Source: Undaria pinnatifida (Eukaryota; Sar; Phaeophyceae; Laminariales; Alariaceae). From it: DNA of 64,000 bases. A program made the translations under genes and the position numbers. Below, piece by piece: positions 42,878 to 57,800 of this stretch. The stretch is taken from positions 30,263,761-30,327,760 of the forward strand of contig JABAKD010000025.1 in assembly GCA_012845835.1 (NCBI GenBank), written 5' to 3'. Every line of letters starts with the position of its first letter. Position 1 is the first letter of the stretch. The notes under the pieces were generated by a model that worked only from the letters and a program-made list of their open reading frames with translations, did not search any database and was not told the origin of the DNA.

Positions 42878-45800
42878 CTACGAGGATTCCAAAGGCTTTC
42901 TTCGACTTGGCATCTTGAACCCCGAGTGTACCGCCACTACTCCTGCCGTGAGGTTGGTGTGAGCAACCATCCCAAAGCCCGCCGATTTCATGCGCTCTTC
43001 GAGCTCGTGTTGCCTGGGGGCCCGGGCGCAATCGGAGTGCGTCAGCGCGGAGAAGTCGGGGGGGGGGGGGGGGGGGGGGGTTGATATGACGAAGTGTTTG
43101 TTCGCTACGTGCTCGCCGTACAAAAACATTCCTGATCAAATTCTAAGGATAAGGTCTATAAAAACTCAGCCTGTCTATCATAGTGTCAACGCTGCTTGTC
43201 TCGTACAGTGTCAACGCCGTCTGGGGTTCGTCTTGTTGTCATGTGCTGACACGTACACTGACATAACTCCAGAAATACTGGCATTCTTTTTTAACCCTGT
43301 TAGGGGCTTCAGAAGTAAAAAATGACGAGCAACAATCGGGACTGTTCGCGGGTCGGGTCGGATCAAGATTTGACTACCTTCTGACCTGACCCGACCTGAC
43401 CCGACCCGCCCCGGCCTGTGAGATTCCGAACACCTCCTGGCCCGATCCGACGCGAACCGCGAGATTTTGAAAACCTCTTGACCTAGCCCATGGGCCGGGT
43501 CTTGCCCCATGAAAAACCGTGAAAAAAATGACCGGCCACACAAAGTATGAATAGCCCGGGCTGCTGAGGTAGGCGACCTGTCCGATTCGCTTGCACCGTA
43601 CGGGGCTGTACCACAAGCGCGGACCTGGGCTACGCCATGGCAGGTACGCCATATTTCTATACCGGGTTTGGACCAGTCGTACGAGTGACTCTGTACCTCA
43701 CCGACAAAAAGACGGTAGGCGGTCTTTTTGGCGCAGCGTTGCGTATCATTCCGCTTCAGAACTCGAATCCAAAATTAAAGCAGCACGAATGCGCACTGTA
43801 GTAGCACACGAACAGGGGGCTCAGTGGCGCGAGTGACCCCGAGCTCCTGCCAAAAACGGACCGAAAAGAGAACCCCCCGACTGTACGTAGTCTTGGTCCG
43901 CGCAGAATTACCACGGCGCTTGCATTTTTTGCACGCTCTTCCTAGGACTTGTTGGACGTGTGCTACGACACAGATAGCGCATTTCGTCTGAAGAACTAAA
44001 TGGTTTCTGAATGACGGGGTTCCTTAACCTACTAATACTATCGTCGGAAAATAAATAAATAATAGGCCATTTATTTTTTAGCAGGATTCTCGTTGTGTAC
44101 CTAGGCCATTGGAGTCTTCATCCGGTGAAGTAGCAGTTTTAGTTTTTCTCCTGATGGGATTTTTGGGAGAGGTCCTGAGCTCCCCAAATCGAGGGGTAGT
44201 ATTAGAAAAAAAGTGGTGCTCCTCGATCGTAGCGTGCGTCGTCTCCTACTACTACTACTACCACTACTACCATTACATTACTAGCATTACTACCATCACT
44301 ACTACCATTCGATAAAGCGACATATTTAATCAAAATGTCAGTTTTTGTTCAAAACCGACAAATTTAAATACTTATACGATGCGGGGGGGGTCGTACCGAC
44401 GGATGGACGTGTAGAGCAGGACGTCGTACCGACGGATGGACGTCTAGACCATCCGGTGCAAGGGGAATCGGTGATCACTCTCGAGGCATACGCGTCTCAC
44501 GTGCGTAGCCCTGCGAGTACAGCAGAGCACACGAGCGGAACGACATCCCCCTTGCCAATTGATAGGCCTACGGTAGAAGCGACTCTACTGCTGCGGGCTC
44601 TCGCATCGGGGGGGGGAGGGGGCTCTCGGGTTCTGGCAGTACAATAGGAGACTAGAAGCAGTGGCCGGTGCCGCGGCTCTCGTGCCACGCCAGCGGACTC
44701 CGCCCCCCCCCCATCACTGCAGAGAACCATAATACAACTGACAATTCGAAGGATATACACCAAAATCTGCGTTCTCCCTCGCTTTTTTGGAGCTTTTGAC
44801 GGGGTCCCAAAGACCTGCTAAAAGCGAAATACCCGTGCTGGTAACGTGGTACGAGGCAGAGTTACATTTTCTGCTTTACTACGACGGACTAGAATACGCT
44901 TGATAACCGGTGGTCCAACAACAGCAGGCACGCGGACATACAGGCAACACAGAAAAATGCTGCTCTTTCCAAACAAGAGATAACACGGGGAAATACGCAA
45001 AGCACGCCTTTCGAATAGGATTTGTACTTACACTGGGAACATGCGGATGCTCTCCACCAGGTACTGATAGGCGTCTTTATCCTTCGCTACCACCTGCCGA
45101 GAAAAATCGAGGATCCAACAACCGTCGAGAGTAAACAAATAGAGAAACAAACGATTATTGCCCTTAGAAGTTTCCGAAAAAGAAGAAAAAAAATGTATGG
45201 CGCGACTTCGAGGATAAAACAACCTCGATTGCGCCCCTTCGAAGTTTTACCACTTTTTACCATAGCAGAGTACAGAAAAAAAAATTATGCATTTTACGGT
45301 AGAGGTGACAGTCACATTTTTTTTTTCTGGCGCTCAGGGTCCTCGCTTGAGGAGCTCTATACAGCGCCCAAGCACAAAAGCTGAGATAACAAAAAGGAAG
45401 TGACAGCGCGACGAACAAATCCATGGCCTAGATTGTACCAAAAAAAATATTATTGCAAAAACAATGACCAATTTTCCGACGATTGCGTGAATATACCGCG
45501 CCCAAACACAAAAGCTGAGATACAACAAGATGGAAGTGACAGCGCGACGAACAAATCCACGGCCTAGGCTGTACAAAAAAACAAGAATGTGGCGAAAACA
45601 ACAACGAATTTTCCGACGAATTTATTGCATGAGTATGTTAAGGACCACCGCCATTCAGAAATGAGTCTTGTTTCCTCCCCATGTCATGCCACTCCCTACC
45701 GTACTACTACATGGTACCACGCGTCAAACCTAAGTCGAAGTCAAATTCCACCTAGTGTGCCCCGAAACGGGTGTGCTACCCCAAAAACTAGAGCTGTGAG

Positions 45801-48800
45801 TGAATCGGGACGCATTTCCAACTCTAACAAATCTTCTAGTCTAACTCCAAGTGTTTTGTCCCCATGTCATGTCATGTCATGTCATGTCATGTCATGTCAT
45901 GTCATGTCATGTCATGTCATGTCATGTCATGTCATGTCGGGACTCCGGGGCTAAAAAGGTTAGGTCACCAACTAGTTATTGGTCGGACTAGTAGTTAATC
46001 GTTTCCCAAAGTTGCCGACTATCCGACTCATTGTATTTCCATGCCTGTAGGGGTTAGGGCTAGTCCCCATAAATGCGGCGGACGCAATGTTAAAGCGGGT
46101 ATGTTAAAAACATCACTTAGCGACGACAGGCCACCAACCGAGACAGCAGGACATTATACAAATATACTCAAGTACGAGTGTAGGAACACGGGCGAACAGC
46201 TTACCACTCGGCATGAACACCTAAGTACCAACAACAGAAAAAATAACATGCCAAAATAGAGCACGTACGGCCGACGTAATCACACAGCTCGCAACGCTAA
46301 CCAACGCATCGACCATTCAATTGGTCGAACTCACAGTTAACGAATTTCATCATAAGTTTCCTAACCTGCCCAATGGTTGGAATGACGTTGAAGCTATACC
46401 AGTCGTACGCCTTCTGAAGCAGCTCGATGGGAACATGGCTGAACTCCAGGCACATGAACCTAACCCAGCAGCAGCAGCAGCAGTAGTCCGTACAAGGCAA
46501 GCAGCCGCGGAGGGTGGAGGGGTTTCATCAAGGCATTGTGCTGCAGTACCTCGTGTAGGGAACAGCATGGAGGGGGGGGCAGCAACAATATTTTCTCTGA
46601 GGTTCCTGAGTTGAGCACTTGTATATATACCATACCCCGAAATTGATAAATAATCGAACCCGCAACACGATTAAAAATGCCACGGCCTACGGGTACAGAC
46701 GGACTGAGCACGGGCTAACGCCAACGAAGACCGTGGCACTGGCAGCTCTACAGCAGGCAAGGGGTCGCGAGAGCGGCGAGGCCGCTACGAATGGGGCTAC
46801 GGTTCGAACGGCCCTTAATACTGTGACCCCTGTTGGAGTCCATGCATAGAGCAAAACCAACAATGCGACGAGTATGATCTTATCAAGGGTCGAATGCGAG
46901 CGAGCGAGCGAGCAGCAGCACAAGTGTCACCATGCTGTTTGAGTGCCCCACGGGCGCGTGGTACGACAGAGGTAGTAAGAGGTATTAAGGTATACCGCTT
47001 TTTGGCGAAAAAAAATCCCCGAAGGTGAGGGTTTTTTAACCCAATATCGTCGGAATGTCAAGTCTATTCTTGCAACATTATTTGTTTGTATACACCAAGC
47101 CACGGGTTTGTTCATCACAAAAGGCGTTTTCAGTCCATTTCAAATAAGTATTTTGGGGTAAGGTTTACAGAGCTCCTCGAGCAACCACCCTCGGAGGGAA
47201 AATGGTGCACCTCTGTTATTGTTGTTGTCGCACATTAACTCTTGAAAAAAATCTGGAGTCCGTGGTGACACAACGGTGCTGGAGCCCTAGGAAGATATGA
47301 AAAAACACAATGATATCAAAATTCGGTCGGGAAAACACTAGTATTTCCCACCTGAAACGCACGAGACGAAGAAGGCACACAAGTGAAATGAATCAATGTG
47401 CAAACTGAACCACCCTAGCATGTGTCCACATCTGCCTTACATGGTATTTCGGAGACAAATCTTGGACAGATCGCAACCTAGATCATATACATCATATACA
47501 TCATATGCACCTTGAATATCATACACATAATATACATAATGCACATATATACGAAGTACATATATATCCTATAGATCCTATCGGTATGAGATGCTGTGGA
47601 GAATCTGTACACAGAGAATACCGATCCAAACCTGCCCAAAATTGCTATTGATCGGTGCAGATCGTACGGCTCCCACCCGGCACCACGAGCTACACCGTAC
47701 AGATCTTCCCTGAAAGACCTCGATCATCAAGTGGGGATCGGTGATCTAGATCATTAGAAGAAACCTCCCCCAATTTAACAGTCCGGGCTGCTTCGCGTGG
47801 CCAATGCCACAGTCGTCTTTTTCTTCGACAGTTTTCGCTCTCAAGTGCCAAATGGGTGATCACTTCTCAACAACAACAACAACAACAAATGGTGTCTTAC
47901 CTTCCGCCGGGCTTTAGCACGCGATGCGCCTCTCTGAGTGCCTTGTCAATCTGGAAGCACATACAATCAGAAACCACCAAATAGTCCATCAGCTACTAGC
48001 CAGAGATTAGGCAAGCCCATGAGATATCAGCCAGAGTAGCTAAGCCAATACAAGCCAACCAGAAGTGTATAGGCCATCAGAGATAAGCCAATCAGAGATC
48101 AGCCCAGCAAATATTAGCCCATCAGAGCATGGCCAAGTAACAAGAGCAAATATGTGGTGTTTGCGATGTATGATACCAACTTTGTTTGGGTAGGAGTTGG
48201 ACAGGAAAACATATAGCATTAGTGTTGAAACCGTCGAACGTCGCAATCCAAGGGCAACCCAACTCACAAAAAATCAGCGAAAAATTAGGTTACACTTACA
48301 GGTCCTACCAAAATTTCAAATTTTAACCATTTTTTCAGGTAGGTTCGTCGGCCTTGGGTTATGAGGTTATCGGTTTCAACACTACTATGTTACATTTTTC
48401 TAACCTAGCACAGGTTGAAAATCGCCATTACCCTATTAATCATCAGATATGAGTCAATCAGAGACTACCCAATCGTAAAATAGACAATCGGAGCAGAGAA
48501 CAGTGTAGACATCAAGACAATGCAGCGTAGCCGCAGCACTGTTTAACACGCTAGATTTTTTTGACGGTGGAGGTTGACACCATAGCCAATCAGAGGTTGG
48601 CAAATCAAATATCAGCCAATCAGAGATCAACCTATCAGAGCTTAGCCAATCAGAAATTTGCCAAACATATAATTGTTAATCAGATATTAGTAAATAAGAG
48701 AATAGCCAACGAGAAATTAGCCAATATGAGATTAAACGATCCGAGGCTAGCCAATCAAGCAAAGACTAGCCAATGAGAGAGAACGCGAAGGTAAGATTAG

Positions 48801-51800
48801 CCTATCACTACAGCCAAACTGAGGCCAGTGTTTATGGTACCCCGATGTAGGCCATAGATCTTAAGCTCTACAAGATTCGCCTACAGCAAGATCTGTGTAC
48901 ACTGCATGTGGAGACCAACATTGGTTCTGACAATTTCCAAGATCCGAAAATCCACCGAAAAGGGTGGTTCGTGCCGATCTCAGGCTGAAATCGGGACGAG
49001 GTGTTTCTTCTCCAGATGTTGTCTTGAGGGTAGGCCACAAATTTGCCCTCCCGCGCACACACGCACAGAACAGCAGCACTTCGCGGAGATGCGGCAGCCC
49101 CCTGGGCCATTTGCCGAGCAACTGCTGGTTGACCCTCGCTCACCTCGATCGCCATGGTCTGTAGTGTGTTGTGGCGCTGCGGCGCGTTTGTGTGTGGTTC
49201 GGGTTCTCGAAGTCGTACAACCACCCCTCTAAAAAAATGCCAACGAATATATCGCACACTGCTGTTAGCTTCGGCATCTTGACTCGTTTTTACCATTTTA
49301 CCATACACACTGGTTGGAAATCTTATGTCAGCATCTTGATCTTTAGGCTACGGAACGAATGTCAGGAACATCTGTGACCTGGATCGGGGTACCATAAACA
49401 ATGGCCTGAGGAGGAGAGAACAAGGCTGACACCACGACTGTATATACCACCTGAAATTGTTTGACACGGACAGATTTGTCGACGACGAAGGACAACACAC
49501 GCTACTTTCGTCCATAACGCCCGTCGGCACAAAGCGGGGCTAATCAAGAGCGGGAGGGGGGGAGGGGGGGGAGATAGGTGGGGAGGGCGGGGTCAACCAA
49601 AGCTACGGCGGTATTGTAGGATCATACCTCTTTTTCTGGATTTGCGCCACTCGCACGAGCGACTTCGTACCTCACTGAACAAAAGACTTTAGGCGATTTG
49701 ATTGGCTCACCTCTGGATTTGAGCCACTCGCACGAGCGACTTCGTACCGCAGTGAACAAAATACTTCAGGCGATTTGATTGGCGCACCGGTTCCAACCGT
49801 TCCCTTGCGGACTAATACCGCGAAAAAAACAAAAAAAACTCAAGACCGCCAAGGAAAAGGGGGGTTACTCGCGCGAGTGGCCCAGAGAAACTCGAAAAAC
49901 CGGCCCAAAAGTAATCCCCTCACCGTAGCGTTCGCCGGTCGCACTTGAGTACATTGCCATGCCAACTTTACCGCCATCAAGATAACCACGTGGCCATACA
50001 AGCTGTTCACCCATCTTTTAAAACCTTACGCGCATTTTTCTGGGGGAACTACTTGGACTTAGACTGGGATAATGTTAGCAGCAATGGAAGGGTTGGTAGC
50101 TACATAACTAGAGCTGTGAGTCGGCGGGATTTCATTATTAAACTGATTGGTAGGTGCTGTATGCCAACTAAGTGGCTTTAGTTGGAAAGTCGGCTGGCGA
50201 AACCAGCTGCTGGTCAGCCGACCTGCCGACTTCAGGTCAGGAGAGCGACGCAAGTCAAATCAGCCCCCCTCGGCCAAGAGGACGCCGCCAAGAAAAACAA
50301 CGCACTGTAAAATAAACCATCCTTCCTACGAGTATGGAAACGCAATGAGTCGGATAGTCGGCACCTCCGGAAAGTGACTAACTAGTAGTCCGAGTAGTAA
50401 CTTGTTGGTGACGTAAGTCGTGCGGGCGCACAGCTGTATTAATCTATAAATAGCTCTCTAGCTAAGCAGTGGCGACGATCAAAATGAAAGTTGGCGCCAT
50501 CCTCATCAACGCAGCGTGCCATAGCAGCAGAATGCTACGTATACCCCCCGAAACCTTCACGGGGCTCTCTAGCTAAGCAGTGGCGACGATCAAAATGAAA
50601 GTTGGCGCCATCCTCATCAACGCAGCGTGCCATAGCAGCAGAATGCTACGTATACCCCGATCAAAATGAAAGTTGGCGCCATCCTCATCAACGCAGCGTG
50701 CCATAGCAGCAGAATGCTACGTATACCCCCCGAAACCTTCACGGGGCTCTCTAGCTAAGCAGTGGCGACGATCAAAATGAAAGTTGGCGCCATCCTCATC
50801 AACGCAGCGTGCCATAGCAGCAGAATGCTACGTATACCCCCCGAAACCTTCACGGGGACAAATGGCCTAGCCTGCAGCAGCTGGGGCAACAAGGTAACAT
50901 GCTCCGCGTGTCCGTGTAGTGGTGAAAAAATCATACGAACATCTCACGGGGCGGCACCATGACAGTGCCACCAAACGTCCAACGAAAGCTTAGTGCGGCT
51001 CCAGAGCGATTTCACGCTGGCATTAAGCTACACCAACCCTCCATGTTGTCAGTACATTGCGCGATCGGAGTCTCACGCAGCACGGAAAAAAAATAGGAAC
51101 ACCAAAAAAAATGACCGGGCTCCTTGACCCAAAAATTCGTCGGAATTTCATTCGTTTTCGCAAACGCTTTTTCGTTGTACACCTCAACAATCCATAAGGG
51201 ACGGTCCATCGGGCCGTAGCCGTAGCCCCTGTCCCCGTCCCCAAACAATGAGGAGCGTCAGCCAAAAAAAAAATGGTCGTGTCAATTCCACCGTACCGCG
51301 CTTTTAAACAGGTACCAGGGACTCCAGCAGTGGCTTACATTGGTCACGTTCCGCAAACCGAAGGCGATGGTGTAGAGATGGAAGGAGTCGTCTTCGAACG
51401 GCAAAGCCTCGGCGTCAGCCTGGCCAAGCCGCAAGAACCAAAACGAACCGAAACCGCCAGGACGAAACCGTCAAATTGCGATTTGTCCCGACACCGCAAC
51501 ACCGGCGGCGTCAGTTGAACCGCGCGAGAAAAAAACAGCGGTGCCAGACAAGGAGTGGGTGCAGACAGGCGGTAGTCAAGAAAAAAGTGGAGCGCCAAAA
51601 AGAGGGTGTTTCGCGAGATTTAAAAGTTTAAAGTTTGGTAGGGTGAAAAACATGTGAAAGCAACGAGCGCAATAACCCAAGGCCACGCCAACCCAAGAAA
51701 AATTAGGCCGGAAGTGCCATTTTAGCCCTCTTTTTCCACACATACTGCCTATTTTTTCTTGGCTTTGCGTTGTGATCTTCGTTGACTTCATATTTTTTTC

Positions 51801-54800
51801 CTACCCAACCAAATTTGGTACCATATTGCTATTAAAAACATATGGAAAATAATATTAGAATAAAATGTTGCTTATAGTTCCGGACAGACTGGTATCCCGC
51901 CAACATCCTAATCATTAGCTACAAATCATGCATCTATTTAGTTCCCGCAACGGTCCCATATACTTGGATTGGTCAACACATGGTGCGAAAAATATCGTCC
52001 GAATAACAATGCCCACACATGCTGCATGGCGCCCTGTCGGTAGCCTTGTTGCAGAGTTCTCACCATTTTCGAGTATACAAATACTAGCACTATAATTGGC
52101 AGTCTTGTACATGAGTACCCGATATTGCATACCGCAGAAAAAACTATTGACAGGAGTCTCGTCGCAATTTGACCACCGCTGAAAACTAAGTTTTCCGTTG
52201 TGCGCCGCGTTGAAATAAAAATTTGACCGCCAGTCTTGACGCTATTCCAACTGCCAAAAACAAATCCCACACCAACGTGAACCTAGTGGTCTCAAAAACC
52301 AGGTATGGGAAGTTCCGTAGGCATTGAGGATAGAGTTGCAGGGCTAGGTAGGTCTTGGCTCAAATCTCTTAAATTCGTTCTATTCCGCGAAAACGTGCGA
52401 AAAAAAAAACAGAGCTTTTCACGGGTCACGAATGACCCGGCTCGGCCCGCGGGTCGGACCGGGAGGTTTTCGACAACTCACGGATCGAATCGGGTCGGGT
52501 CAGGAAGTGATACGGAATGTGTATGCCATGGGTCAGCTCGGGTCGAATCAGGAGGTTTTGAAGTCTCACGGGTAGGATCAGGTCACCCTGTCTCGATCCG
52601 ATCCGACCCGACCCGTATGGTATACCGAGAAGCGATCCGACCCGTGAAGAACCTTGAAAAAAACACCATATACCATTCTTGACGAGAATGTAAGGTCCGT
52701 TCAGGCTTTAAGATGAATACCAAAACGGTAGTACAAAAAAGATTTTTGCGTTACTAGATAGTAGAAGCCTCTTCAGGGTAAGATACAAGGGTACAATAGG
52801 GGGCAAGACTCCTTTTGGGGGGGGGGCTCCCCTGGTTTGCCCGTTGATGGCTTCTTTTTGCTCACCTGTACGAACCGCATCGAATCCAACGTCTCCGTCG
52901 GGAACCTTTCCGCTGCCCGCTGCTTCCCGACCTGCGTCAAAAACCGCACGGAAGCATCCCGTGCACGCACGGACAATGACGTGGATACAACACGTTTTCA
53001 TTGCTAAAACGGCTCCTTTCTAGTTCCAAGAATGCTAACCCGAAAAAAAGTGGATGCTGGAGCTAGTAGGGCTGCGAGCTACTCCAGCAGACTTTACCGC
53101 GCTCACACATACCAGATTAACTACCAAAAATACTACCAGGTGCTTTTTTTCAGGTGGTCCGCGCATTTTTTTTCAGGTCACCCAAATCGCGGATCGCGGG
53201 GCTAAGCCGCGCGAAGGGCCGTCGCCTTAGCCTGAGTCAGAGAGTCAGCGTTAGCTTTAGGGTTATGGATAGGGTCGGGGTTAGGGTAAGTGTTAGGGAT
53301 AGGGCAAGGGTTAGCGTTAGGGTGAGGGTTGGGTCGGGTCTATGCATTCATGTGATCTGTAAAAAAAAACAAACACCCAAAAACTAAAAACAAGCTTAAC
53401 GCCTTCACTACTGGAAACCCTTTTTGGGGACAAAGTTACTTGAAATTAGTATAGGGAAGGATTTTGGGGTTCTAAAGGGGTTAAGACCTCTATTAAGCGT
53501 GTTATTTGTAGGTGCTTGCTCTGGTATGTTAGGGGCGGTGAGACCAGCAAAGCCACCTCGCGAGCTGGGTCGCACAGTAAAGCGAACGAAACTGACTTCA
53601 GTATCAAATGCCCAAACACACACAAGTCGAGCAGACGCGTGCTGCGAACGTTATAGAGGCGGCGCCTTTTTAGCTCAGATATTTTCTGGATGATGCCCAG
53701 GGCTCTATAACCTACCTTAACCCATGTCTTGATGTCAGAATGTCATTCTTATTGGTTGCGATGTTTTTCGTTTGTATTCCGACCTTAAGGCATGGGTCTG
53801 TTCTTCGGTTTGCATTTTAAGTTTACTCCCATTAATATTAATATTAACAGTAAGCGTTCGGGTGAGGTATAGACTAGACTAGAGCTTCCGATTTCATATA
53901 TATATATTTATTCATTTTGGGGGGCGGATGTTTGACTTGCTTCAGCCATATGATATCTACGTGTACCACTTTTGGTTTGTTTGTTTTTTTTCCATGGTGT
54001 ATTTTTCCACTCCAGAGTCACCAGAACACGTCCTGTGATCACGGACCTGATTATGCGAGTTTATGCCAGAACAACAACAACAACAGCAACAACAACAACA
54101 ACAAGCAAGGAGCCTTAGAAAAAAAAACGTGCACCTTCAGCGTAGGCTGTCAGCACAAAAATGCCGTCAGCCGCCATGATACCGGTTGCACTCACCGCAG
54201 AAGTAGACCAAACTCTAAATTTCTTCTAGCTGTTAACAGTCAGTGGTACGTGCCGAGCTACTCACGGGGTGGCTTCTTATTTTATTTAGTTCTCAATACG
54301 CCCCCCTTTAGACTACCAACAGCGACATCCCCCGGATTCGAAGCCAACGACACCGCGATTGGGAACACTGTAAACCAAATCATAAGCTCGGTTTAGCTAC
54401 AAGCAGTCGGTGTTACTCGCGCAGTGGCCAGTAGCTTTTTCGTTAGATTTCAAGAGTCTTCTTTTTTGTCATACTACTGTACCTGGCGTATACCTGGTAA
54501 AGCTCATGGAAAAGCCCGTTCCCTTTTTCAACTTGCGACGCCCCCGGGGAACGAAGTCAACAAAACCCTGAAAGGGAACATTGTACTACCTACGTGCTCG
54601 TAACAGCAGTAAGGATAATACTTGTGCAAGTCCACGTTGTGCATACGTACCTCCAGCATATCCTGGTTGATATCGCTGACTGTGAGTAGCGGCACGCTGT
54701 CGTTCGCCTCTTCCTCCAGGTTACCCTCAGCGCCGACAAGGCCCGCTGAACCGTCGATGTAGGGTCGCAGCTGGTCGGCCATTCTGTTAAAAATACACAC

Positions 54801-57800
54801 GCGTCGGGGGGGGGGGGGGTGGGGGGTGGGCGCAGTTCGGAAAGCTACAGCCACTGCAAGCAGTACAGCACCACCTTGCGTACTTTTGTGCGGGGGGAAA
54901 CGCATATCAGGTACAGCAGGGGTCCTCCACTACGGCGGCCTGAGTAAGGCGATATCCCGATATCAGGCGGTCAAAATCGCTTGGCGCGATTAATAGTGAA
55001 TCGCACTCATAACCCGGAACGAATAAGGCGGCTTCACCCAATAAGGCGGTCAAACTGCTCTGCTCTGGCACACAACCGCCTTTCTGGGACACACACCTAC
55101 TACTGCTGTACCTGGCGTTTACATATGGGCTGCACCCATTATTGCTGGGAACACTGACGCTCACAACTTGTTCGAGCTACTATGAACGTCAAAAAAGCAG
55201 AACATCATCAGGCGTCGACGCATGGTCAACCAAGTGCGGGTTTATTTTTGATATTTTCGGATCCTCCACAACAAAAACGCCACAATATCTTGCTAGTAAT
55301 AGAATTAATGGGTAGGGTTTAGGGTTGCACCCAAGTCGTGGTGGGGACACATACACTACAATCGGAGTATCACACACAGCTTGCAAATATGAGTTTCGAC
55401 AAAATCTTCGATCTCATAGCTGGAGCGTATTTATATTTTTATAATATACCTGAAATATACTTCGAGTTGCCACTACGTATAACACCTGAAAACAAAATAT
55501 GAGTTTCGACGAAATCTTCGATCTCACAGCTGGAGTGTATTTTAATTTTTATAATATACACCCGAATCTACTCATAACTGTCTATACTCATACTTCGTAC
55601 GAGAATAACGGAGAACTTCGGCATACGAGGTACCTGGTGCCAGGTACGACTTAGAGCTATGATATCTCATTTATCACTGCTGCCACATGCCCTATTAAAA
55701 CGTGTACTAATAATACATGAATACCTTTATTATAATAGTTATTTCACCTGAAGGCGATGTCTCCCGTTCCTCCAGCAACATCGAGCACCTTCGGAGGAGG
55801 CGACCCGGCGTCACAGCCCGGCGAGATGCCCAACATCGACACGAACTCGTCTTTCCACACCCGGTGCATCCCTGAAAAAACATTGTATTGGGTCAAATAG
55901 CACTGATCACCACATGATGTAACGAAATAAAGCATTGCTCACCACACCACATGACATCATCTAACGTCAAACTTCGTATTAATAGAGCATCACATTTACA
56001 AAGGTTGCTAGGTGTGAAACACGGATTGTGCCTTTAATAGAGCACATGCCTGTCAATTTGCGGTCATGGTTATCGTCCACGGTGTTAGTCTATAGACCAA
56101 TACAAGGACCCTCACAGCCAATAACAGGTACCTCGTATACAAGAATTTCGTACTTTTTGTGCCCGATATCGACACACCTCGTGCACTACTGCTACCTACA
56201 TCATATATCAGCATAAAACGTCCTACAGCAGCATATATAGTCTAAACATATCCCCGGCAGTCTAGTGGTTACCCTCGAATGCTACTATTAGCAGGGTTCA
56301 CTCAGCATTCCCACTTTTCACATATTTAATCTCGTACTCGCCAATTATTATCGACCCGTTTTCCCTCTCCGATTGTCCCGAAGGGAGAAAAAAGACCCGC
56401 GCCCACATTTTAGGAAACAAATGACTTCGAAATAACCTAATAGTACGATACTCGTATGAATAGGTAATTGCGGTACAGCAGTAGTACAAGGCTAGGCTTA
56501 ACGCCAGCGATACACCTTATTTGGCACTTGTAACCATTTAACCCCAGCGATGTCATCAGGGGAAACTTCGACCGGTATTATTTCGTATCATGGGGTAGGG
56601 TTAGGGTTGGGGTTAGGGCTAGTTAGCACGGTTGAAAAGGGGCAATAATGTCAGACACCCCTTAAACGCTTGCCTGCGCTCATGAGGTCGTTCATGATGT
56701 CGTAGTTGTGCGCCACGCTACTGAAGACGGATTTTACCATACCCTTCTTCATCCCGGATGGTATCTGTAAACAAAAAGGGTTACGGGAACAGCGCATGTT
56801 AGTGCGACGAGTATGAGGCTCGCGATCATAGCAGCAGCAGCAGCCGAATCTTCAACCATGTACCTGGTAGCTCTGAACAACAACAAAAATATCGTCTCGT
56901 CGATACAAACAGATTGGCAGTACAAGCGGACTGAACTCGAAGCGCCGTGTCTCTCCGGCACCAACAGAGTAGCACTACTATTAATAGCACAACAAGTGAC
57001 AGCAGTGTCGCAGCCCTTCCTCCGTAAACACGTTCCGATCAAAAGTGAAGCAGAACAACACATTACGACAAAATGGCTATGAACACGTACTACTGCTTGT
57101 AGTTGTGTCCTTACACAGCAGTAGTAGGACTATCACACAGCTAGCTGTACGGCGATTGATTTAGTGTCACATTTGGTCGAGGGGCTGTTGCTGGTGCCCT
57201 GAGGTGGCCTAACTTTCTGGTTATGCCGATCTCTGGGGTGGTAGGCTTTTGGCGCTTGCGAGCTAGGAACACCTTTCCAGGTGGTTGCATCAAGGTACAT
57301 GCGCAGGCCAAACCCAACCCAACCCCTAACCCTAATCCTAACCCTGACCCTGACCCCAACCAGGACCAAAAACGATCGAGAAACGGTCGAGAAACGCGGG
57401 CTGCCCCGCTATGGAATTTTTCAATCATTCCTATCTGTGGACCACCCACATAATCCTCGGCCAACGAGAGGGTTTAAAAACTACCTAAAAACATCAGCGC
57501 GACCAGATTGTTAAGTCTGCCGTAGCCTCCCTCCGTCAGACTGGCCGAAACTGATGGCAGTGGCGTCGTGGCATGTATGACAGATGAGAGATGGTATGCG
57601 ACTCTCGTGACCAGACCAGAAGTGGCAGGCCATTATTTGATTTTATGTGGGACGTCAGGGGAAATGTCGACAAGAAGTGACGATCACGTACAACATCGGC
57701 CACAAAAAGAAGCCCGGGCCCCGGACTGCCACGCAGGGTCAGGGGGGGGGGGGTCTCAAGTTCAAGGTGACCGGCTGAAAAACAACACGCGCACCTCATG

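Noticed and set aside
48868-49308. 146-codon minus-strand ORF in COQ5 intron 7
   Set aside because: It was considered as an extra COQ5 exon, but exons 7 and 8 already join in frame with no missing conserved residues.
50453-50857. CRISPR-like regular repeats
   Set aside because: Units are 111 bp and head-to-tail with no spacers; the DNA is eukaryotic.
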